64,000 bases of DNA from CAZUSO01 sp964622775 (lineage in GTDB: Bacteria; Bacteroidota; Bacteroidia; Chitinophagales; Chitinophagaceae): positions 1 through 64,000 of the forward strand of contig CAZUSO010000001.1 in the NCBI GenBank assembly GCA_964622775.1, given 5' to 3'. Positions 59,066 through 64,000 of this stretch are shown in pieces (within the stretch, counting starts at the first letter, position 1; every line of letters begins with the position of its first letter). A program made the position numbers and the translations under genes. The notes beneath the pieces were generated by a model. It saw only the letters and a list, made by a program, of their open reading frames with translations. It had not been told where the DNA came from and did no database searches.

Positions 59066-60148
59066 TTAATTTAAAAACCGGATCAGGCGTTCGCAAATAA
59101 AACCAACATCTTCCGCTGTCAGGTCATAATACAGCGGCAAACACAGCACCCTGGAGGCAATGTCATCGGTAACCGGAAGGTTTTGCACCGGCAAATACGG
59201 CAGGGCATTGGCCAGCGATGGATAAAAATAGCGCCGCGTCTGAATTTGCTGTTCCTCCAACAGCTCTTTAACCCTTATTGTCTTCTCTTCAGAGGGGAAA
59301 ATCACCGGGTAATACGCATAGTTTAAATTAGCATCATGATGCCATACGGGTTTTTTAAATATAGTCCGTGACAATAAGGTGTCATATCTTTCCGTCAGCA
59401 TTTTCCGTTTTTCGTGAATGGATGCAATAAATTCCAGATTGACTAAGCCCATTGCCGCATGAAACTCCGAATTTTTTCCGTTAATGCCCAGCTCAGCAAA
59501 AGATTCCGGGCTGCTAAAGCCAAAATTACGAATATATTTCAGCTTCTTCCAAAGAGCGGCATCGCGGCAGATCATCAGGCCGCCCTCTCCCGAGTGATAT
59601 AGTTTGGTAGCATGCAGGCTGCATATACTAATGTCGCCGTGTTCGAAAACCGATCGTCCATTCACCCTTACACCAAAGGCATGCGCTCCGTCATAGATTA
59701 CCTTCAGTCCGTGCTTATCCGCTATTTTTTGTATGGCTTCTACATCACAGGGGTTGCCATACACATGTGTAGCGAGTATGGCGGAAGTCTGTCCGGTAAT
59801 AGCGGCTTCAATTTTTTTCGGGTCAATATTTAAGGTTTGTTCGTCAATATCCACAAATACCGGCTTGCAACCCTCCCAGACAATACTGCTGGTGGTAGCT
59901 ATAAAAGAAAAAGGGGTGGTGATAATTTCGCCTTTCAGCTCCAGCGCCTTAATAGCCATTTGCAGTGCAATGGTGCCATTGGTAACAAAAAGGGGAATCC
60001 GGTCAAGACCAAGGTGAGATTGCAAACGCAACTCCAGCTCATTAGCCAAAGGCCCCATATTGGTCAGCCATTGCCGCTCCCATATCCCGTCAAGATATTT
60101 TTGATAGGCTGCCTGTGGTGGCAAAAAGGGCCTGGTAACAAGTATCAT
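59066..60148 (-). CDS. dTDP-4-keto-6-deoxyglucose aminotransferase, VioA-like
   Basis: A 360-residue DegT-family aminotransferase. ILVTRPFLPPQAAYQKYLDG then IWERQWLTNMGPLANELELR is the signature start of VioA and relatives. GAHAFGVRVNGRSVFEHGDI and SLHATKLYHSGEGGLMIC (PLP lysine near residue 178) follow. With rfbA and rfbB in the locus, the predicted product is dTDP-4-amino-4,6-dideoxyglucose (viosamine). rmlC and rmlD, needed for rhamnose, are absent from the window, supporting this branch. 4-bp overlap with the flippase gene. The amino group made here is the likely site for acylation by the NeuD-like enzyme. Confidence 0.87.
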   Translation of the reverse strand: MILVTRPFLPPQAAYQKYLDGIWERQWLTNMGPLANELELRLQSHLGLDRIPLFVTNGTIALQMAIKALELKGEIITTPFSFIATTSSIVWEGCKPVFVDIDEQTLNIDPKKIEAAITGQTSAILATHVYGNPCDVEAIQKIADKHGLKVIYDGAHAFGVRVNGRSVFEHGDISICSLHATKLYHSGEGGLMICRDAALWKKLKYIRNFGFSSPESFAELGINGKNSEFHAAMGLVNLEFIASIHEKRKMLTERYDTLLSRTIFKKPVWHHDANLNYAYYPVIFPSEEKTIRVKELLEEQQIQTRRYFYPSLANALPYLPVQNLPVTDDIASRVLCLPLYYDLTAEDVGFICERLIRFLN

Positions 60149-61587
60149 CGTTTTAAAACTAGTTGTTTAAATTCGGTCAGGGCTTTTAGCTTTAAAATCC
60201 GGGCCAGTATCCCGTATATAATTCCATATCCCGCCAGCAATATACATAATATTATTAATGAAGAACTTATCCGGTCGCTCAGCAAAAAATGATGCAGGCA
60301 CCAAGTGGCGGCTCCGGCCAGGGTTGCTATAAAAATGCCGGGACTAACCTCTTTAAGCTGTTCAAATGCGGAAAAGTTAATAAACCTGCCGCTGTACCAT
60401 GTATTCACCCAAAAGGCAAACACGGAAGATATAATTTGAAAAATCAACAATCCGTATATTCCAAAGAAAAACGACACGGCGATACCTACCGTAATAAATG
60501 CCTTTTTTATGATTTCTAATTTCAGAAACAGATCGGATCGCCCTTTTACATTTAATATGTTGAGGTTATAAACATGAAACGGGTATAATATCCCGGTAAT
60601 ACATAAGATTTGAAAATACGGCACTGCCGGAAGCCACTTCTCGGTTAAGACGAGATGAAACAAGGGTTGGGCAACGACGATCCCCAGTATCATTAAGGGA
60701 GCAACCCAAAAGACAACCTGACGCAAAAGCTTTTGATAAACATCCTTTAGCCGGAGGTCATCATCCTGAATGCTGGCAAACAAAGGGTAAGTCACCTTAC
60801 TAAGGGCTGTGGAAATATTATTGACCGGTAACGACTGTAAATCCTTCGCCTGGGTATAGTAACCCAGCTCGGCAGCGGAGAAATATTTCCCGATAATAAT
60901 TTTGTATGCGTTAGTATATACCGTATCAATAATTCCCGAAAAAGTAAGCTTATACCCAAACAGGAAATGGTACTTTAATTTCTCCCGGTCAAAAATTATA
61001 CCGGGAATCCAGCCGGAAAAAATCCAGTGTTGTATCGTAAACAAGACGGACTGCACCAGGCTCATCCAGACCAAGCTCCAAACACCGAAACCCTGATAGG
61101 CTAAAAAGATGCCGGTGCAACCACCAACCACCGTAGAGGGAATCTGCATCATCATCTGTTCCTTAAACCGCATCTCTTTCGTCAGCTTTGTGGTTTGAAC
61201 ACCTACGAACGCTTTTATAATAAAAGACAGGGTATAGATCCGGACTACCGGTGTCAAAACCGGCTGATGATAAAAATCAGCAATAAGGGGGGCTATGAAA
61301 TACAGCAGGAGATAAAGGGCGATGCTGAAGAACAGGTTGATAAAAAACACGGTGGAGTAATCCCGGTGGCCGGCGTCCTTTGTGCGGATTAAAGAAGAAG
61401 TCATGCCTCCGTCCATCAGGGTATTTCCGATAGCCATAAATACGGCAAGCATACCGATAAGACCAAAATCGGAGGGCAACAGCAATCTTGCCAGCACAAT
61501 GCCTGTAACCACATTAATACCCTGAACACTGAACTGCTGCGTAAATGTCCATATCAACCCCGAAACCGTTCTTTTTCTTAACGACAT
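60145..61587 (-). CDS. Polysaccharide flippase, MOP superfamily (Wzx/WzxC-like)
   Basis: A 480-residue protein with 12-14 predicted membrane helices. SLRKRTVSGLIWTFTQQF opens it, followed by VVTGIVLARLLLPSDFGLIG, SSLIRTKDAGHRDYSTVFF and IIGKYFSAAELGYYTQAKDL, all typical of WzxC/LPS biosynthesis flippases. It should move the lipid-linked repeat to the periplasm for the EpsG-type polymerase. The start overlaps the rfbA stop (61587) by one base and the VioA-like gene by 4 bp, so expression is coupled. Complete. Confidence 0.9.
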   Translation of the reverse strand: MSLRKRTVSGLIWTFTQQFSVQGINVVTGIVLARLLLPSDFGLIGMLAVFMAIGNTLMDGGMTSSLIRTKDAGHRDYSTVFFINLFFSIALYLLLYFIAPLIADFYHQPVLTPVVRIYTLSFIIKAFVGVQTTKLTKEMRFKEQMMMQIPSTVVGGCTGIFLAYQGFGVWSLVWMSLVQSVLFTIQHWIFSGWIPGIIFDREKLKYHFLFGYKLTFSGIIDTVYTNAYKIIIGKYFSAAELGYYTQAKDLQSLPVNNISTALSKVTYPLFASIQDDDLRLKDVYQKLLRQVVFWVAPLMILGIVVAQPLFHLVLTEKWLPAVPYFQILCITGILYPFHVYNLNILNVKGRSDLFLKLEIIKKAFITVGIAVSFFFGIYGLLIFQIISSVFAFWVNTWYSGRFINFSAFEQLKEVSPGIFIATLAGAATWCLHHFLLSDRISSSLIILCILLAGYGIIYGILARILKLKALTEFKQLVLKR

Positions 61588-62468
61588 TAAGCCTTTCTGC
61601 CTTTGATGATTTTCTTCAAATATTCATAATAATCGCCTTTGCGGTTAGCAATATGCTGAAGTAAAGGTTCCTGTTCGATCCATTTGTGGGTCAGCGCTAT
61701 TTCCTCAATGCAGGCAATCTTCAACCCCGTCCGCTTTTCCACCGCCTTTACAAATTCCGTGGCTTCCGTCAGCGACTCGTGTGTACCGGTATCTAACCAG
61801 GCATAGCCCCGGCTCATGACCTGCAGCTTTAATTCTCCCTGATCTAAATAAGCCTGGTTCACCGAAGTAATCTCCAGCTCACCCCGATGCGATGGCTTTA
61901 CATTTCCCGCAATCTCTACTACGGAATTGGGATAAAAATACAAACCCACGACCGCATAGTTCGACCTGGGCTGCTGCGGCTTTTCCTCAATACTCAACAC
62001 ATTTCCGCCGGAATCAAATTCTGCCACGCCATAGCGCTCCGGGTCGTCCACATAATAGCCGAACACAACGGCCTTCCTGTTCTCCCGCACCGTCTTTACC
62101 GACTCGTCCAGAAGATGCTTTAAGCCTGCGCCGTAAAAAATATTATCGCCTAATATCAGGCAAACATCATCCTTTCCGATAAAGTTCTTTCCGATTATAA
62201 ACGCCTGCGCCAGGCCGTCCGGCGAAGGCTGCTCCGCATACGAAAGCGTCAGACCCAGACGGCTTCCGTCTCCCAGCAGGCGCTGATATTGCGGCAAATC
62301 TTCCGGCGTGGAGATAATCAATATCTCCCGGATGCCGGACAGCATCAGTACCGAGAGGGGATAGTAGATCATCGGCTTATCATAAACCGGCAACAACTGC
62401 TTCGACACCACTAATGTCAATGGATGCAGTCTTGTTCCCGATCCACCTGCTAAAATGATTCCTTTCAT
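61587..62468 (-). CDS. rfbA: Glucose-1-phosphate thymidylyltransferase
   Basis: A 293-residue nucleotidyltransferase that makes dTDP-glucose from dTTP and glucose-1-phosphate. MKGIILAGGSGTRLHPLTLV is the nucleotide-binding start, then QLLPVYDKPMIYYPLSVLML, LGDNIFYGAGLKHLL with the metal-binding aspartate, and GVAEFDSGGNVLSIEEKPQQ with the sugar-binding E/K. Full length for RmlA. It follows the four-helix protein gene after 90 bp of GTTA-rich sequence. With rfbB it provides dTDP-4-keto-6-deoxyglucose for the VioA-like enzyme. Confidence 0.95.
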   Translation of the reverse strand: MKGIILAGGSGTRLHPLTLVVSKQLLPVYDKPMIYYPLSVLMLSGIREILIISTPEDLPQYQRLLGDGSRLGLTLSYAEQPSPDGLAQAFIIGKNFIGKDDVCLILGDNIFYGAGLKHLLDESVKTVRENRKAVVFGYYVDDPERYGVAEFDSGGNVLSIEEKPQQPRSNYAVVGLYFYPNSVVEIAGNVKPSHRGELEITSVNQAYLDQGELKLQVMSRGYAWLDTGTHESLTEATEFVKAVEKRTGLKIACIEEIALTHKWIEQEPLLQHIANRKGDYYEYLKKIIKGRKA

Positions 62469-62558
62469 TGGGGTTGTTATATTGTTATTGGGTTATAAGG
62501 TTAGTGAGTTACATAATTATATTGTTAGATGGTTAGTTGGTTATGGGTTATAATGGTG
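62469..62558. repeat. GTTA-rich low-complexity sequence, left flank
   Basis: About 90 bp built of short variations such as GTTATATTGTTA, GGTTATAAGGTTAG and GGTTAGTTGGTTATGGG, between the four-helix protein gene and rfbA. A similar stretch lies on the other side of that gene (62950-63003), so the small gene is bracketed by related low-complexity DNA. Confidence 0.6.
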
Positions 62559-62927
62559 CTATTGATTCAGGCTGATAATCAATTTTGAAATCATGCTTCT
62601 GATATATCTAATTTGAATAAACGCCCCTTTGTCACTATCAGGATATTTTAATCTGATTGCTAATTCCAATTGCGTTTCTAATTCACTCAGAGAACCTAAA
62701 GCAATATATAAAAACCTTGTCCATTCCGTTTCTCCTTTTCTTCCTGCTCCTTCTGCAATATTTGAAGGAATAGATATAGCGCTTCTTTTTATCTGGCTTG
62801 TCAAGCCATACATTTCTTCTCTGGGAAATGCTTTAACTAAATTATAGATTGTTTCAACCAATGTCATGCTAATTTTCCAAACTTCCAAATCTCTGTGGGA
62901 ACGCAGCACGATATTCTCTTTTTTCAT
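62559..62927 (-). CDS. Four-helix bundle protein (23S rRNA IVP family)
   Basis: A 122-residue helical protein: VLRSHRDLEVWKISMTLVET, then TSQIKRSAISIPSNIAEGAG, the family signature, followed by RFLYIALGSLSELETQLELA and a last helix. These proteins were first seen as ORFs in intervening sequences of 23S rRNA and occur scattered in many genomes; they form five-fold barrels of helical bundles and may bind nucleic acid. It lies between rfbB and rfbA, two genes that otherwise belong together, and both flanks are GTTA-rich. Probably an inserted passenger gene rather than part of the sugar pathway. Confidence 0.87.
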   Translation of the reverse strand: MKKENIVLRSHRDLEVWKISMTLVETIYNLVKAFPREEMYGLTSQIKRSAISIPSNIAEGAGRKGETEWTRFLYIALGSLSELETQLELAIRLKYPDSDKGAFIQIRYIRSMISKLIISLNQ

Positions 62928-62949
62928 TTGTTTATACGCTAATTCAATA

Positions 62950-63003
62950 TGGTTAGGGGGGTATATAGTTATATAGTTAAGAAGTTATGGGGTTAGGGGG
63001 TCA
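62950..63003. repeat. GTTA-rich low-complexity sequence, right flank
   Basis: Contains GGTTAGGGGGGTATATAG, TTATATAGTTAAGAAG and TTATGGGGTTAGGGGGTC in direct succession, resembling the sequence on the other side of the four-helix protein gene. No gene or terminator is recognised in it. Confidence 0.55.
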
Positions 63004-63027
63004 TGCTAAATATAACCTCATCACTTT

Positions 63028-64000
63028 TTAACCTCGTAACCTATACTGCTGCTCATAATACTGTTGATAAGCGCCGCTGGTTACGTTGCCTAACCATGCT
63101 TCGTTTTCCAGAAACCAGTCCACCGTTTTTTCTAAGCCTTCTTCAAACTGTAGGCTGGGTTGCCAGCCTAATTCCTCTTGTAGTTTTGATGAATCTATGG
63201 CATATCGTAAATCATGCCCCGCACGATCCGTAACAAAAGTAATGAGCTGTTCAGAGGTTCCGGCACTTCGTCCAAGCTTCCTGTCCATGATGCGGCACAA
63301 CAGCCGGATGAGATCAATATTCTTCCATTCATTATGGCCGCCGATATTATAGGTCGTACCGGCTTTTGCTTTATGAAAAATCAGGTCAATGGCGGCCGCA
63401 TGATCTTCCACCCAGAGCCAGTCTCTGATATTCTCTCCCTTTCCGTAAACGGGTACCGGCTTGTTATTTTTTATATTATGAATGGCCAGCGGGATCAGCT
63501 TCTCCGGGAAATGATATGATCCATAGTTATTAGAGCAATTGGAAATCACACAATTCATACCGTAAGTATCCGCATAGGCTCGCACAAAATGATCCGAACC
63601 TGCCTTGGAGGCGGAATACGGCGAATGCGGATCATAAGCGGTCGTTTCGGTGAACATTCCCTTTTCACCTAAACTTCCGTAAACTTCATCGGTGGAAACA
63701 TGGTAAAATCGCCTGGCGGCATAATCGTCTTTCCATATTTCGCGGGCGGCATTCAGGAGATTTACCGTACCTACCACATTGGTCATCACAAAATCCAAAG
63801 GGTTGTGAATGCTGCGATCCACATGGCTTTCTGCCGCAAGATGAATGACCGCTTCGGGCTGTTCCCGCACAAACAGGTTCATCATCAAATCCCGATCTAC
63901 AATATCTCCTTTGACGAAGCGATAATTAGGCCGGTCTTCTATATCTTTCAGGTTAGCTAAATTGCCGGCATAGGTCAGATTGTCCAGATTAATGATAGCA
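63028..64000 (-). CDS. rfbB: dTDP-glucose 4,6-dehydratase, partial (start beyond window)
   Basis: The frame continues to the right edge, reading INLDNLTYAGNLANLKDIED before the first internal ATG, so only the first 25-30 residues are missing. Seen: DNLTYAGN, VIHLAAESHVDRSIHNPLDF, FYHVSTDEVYGSLGEKGMF (the T, D and E of the dehydratase), YSASKAGSDHFVRAYADTYG (catalytic YxxxK), and SNNYGSYHFPEKLIPLAI. It converts dTDP-glucose to dTDP-4-keto-6-deoxyglucose with bound NAD. The C-terminal ELGWQPSLQFEEGLEKTVDW is typical. Probably the first enzyme of the dTDP-sugar branch in this locus. Confidence 0.94.
   Translation of the reverse strand, partial: AIINLDNLTYAGNLANLKDIEDRPNYRFVKGDIVDRDLMMNLFVREQPEAVIHLAAESHVDRSIHNPLDFVMTNVVGTVNLLNAAREIWKDDYAARRFYHVSTDEVYGSLGEKGMFTETTAYDPHSPYSASKAGSDHFVRAYADTYGMNCVISNCSNNYGSYHFPEKLIPLAIHNIKNNKPVPVYGKGENIRDWLWVEDHAAAIDLIFHKAKAGTTYNIGGHNEWKNIDLIRLLCRIMDRKLGRSAGTSEQLITFVTDRAGHDLRYAIDSSKLQEELGWQPSLQFEEGLEKTVDWFLENEAWLGNVTSGAYQQYYEQQYRLRG

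Noticed and set aside
1..64000. tRNA, rRNA, CRISPR arrays or complete insertion sequences
   Set aside because: No cloverleaf-like or rRNA-like stretch, no regular repeat-spacer series and no intact transposase or integrase reading frame was recognised; a dedicated scan was not possible.

Overview
The window looks like a chromosomal piece of a gliding member of the Bacteroidota, probably near Chitinophagia/Sphingobacteriia. The evidence is gldE beside ssb and mutY, a gldG homologue, three proteins with type IX secretion (T9SS) C-terminal signals, a ricT/PSP1 homologue, a SusC-like TonB receptor, and several TAnnTTTG (-7) promoter boxes just upstream of genes. No rRNA, tRNA, CRISPR array or complete transposase was found.

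Layout. 1-8.1 kb: a palindromic repeat, a Cys/Met PLP enzyme, two Fe-S oxidoreductase genes separated by a DinB gene and a decayed toxin-antitoxin pair, then the mutY-ssb-gldE cluster. 9.0-13.7 kb: a tandem duplication of a two-gene unit (small secreted protein plus T9SS type B surface protein). The two large genes share an apparently perfect 1,209-bp 3' half but have divergent N-terminal domains. tilS follows.

15.1-22.6 kb is the most unusual part. It is an array of small accessory genes (RibD-like, SRPBCC, DUF1697, DUF3817, a membrane protein/wHTH/secreted trio, a seven-blade propeller lipoprotein). Most genes or gene groups are followed by a 120-175-bp imperfect palindrome, the layout of integron cassettes with attC sites but with no integrase in view. 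A degenerate group II intron abuts one palindrome. It is split into two oppositely oriented pieces, and re-inverting about 2.1 kb would rejoin its reverse transcriptase in frame and also make every gene of the array co-directional. Several cassette genes carry frameshifts.

22.7-35.7 kb: a class C beta-lactamase-fold hydrolase divergent from a membrane-anchored winged-helix regulator, lptB, gldG, a 5'-truncated mnmD, ricT, a DUF6089 barrel, etfB-etfA, an AAA/DUF4143 protein and a glycosyltransferase. 35.7-39.5 kb: a TonB receptor and an HmuY-like T9SS protein, probably a heme or similar uptake pair.

39.7-64 kb is one long minus-strand surface polysaccharide locus. rfbB and rfbA with a VioA-like aminotransferase should make a dTDP-4-amino-4,6-dideoxyhexose. 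PglC/PglD/PglE-like proteins suggest a bacillosamine-type UDP-sugar. Flippase, EpsG-type polymerase, glycosyltransferases and two initiating phosphoglycosyl transferases are present. A tightly overlapping block (CoA-ester lyase, MaoC hydratase, CoA-ester lyase, NeuD-like acyltransferase) suggests an on-site supply of an unusual acyl-CoA for decorating an amino sugar.
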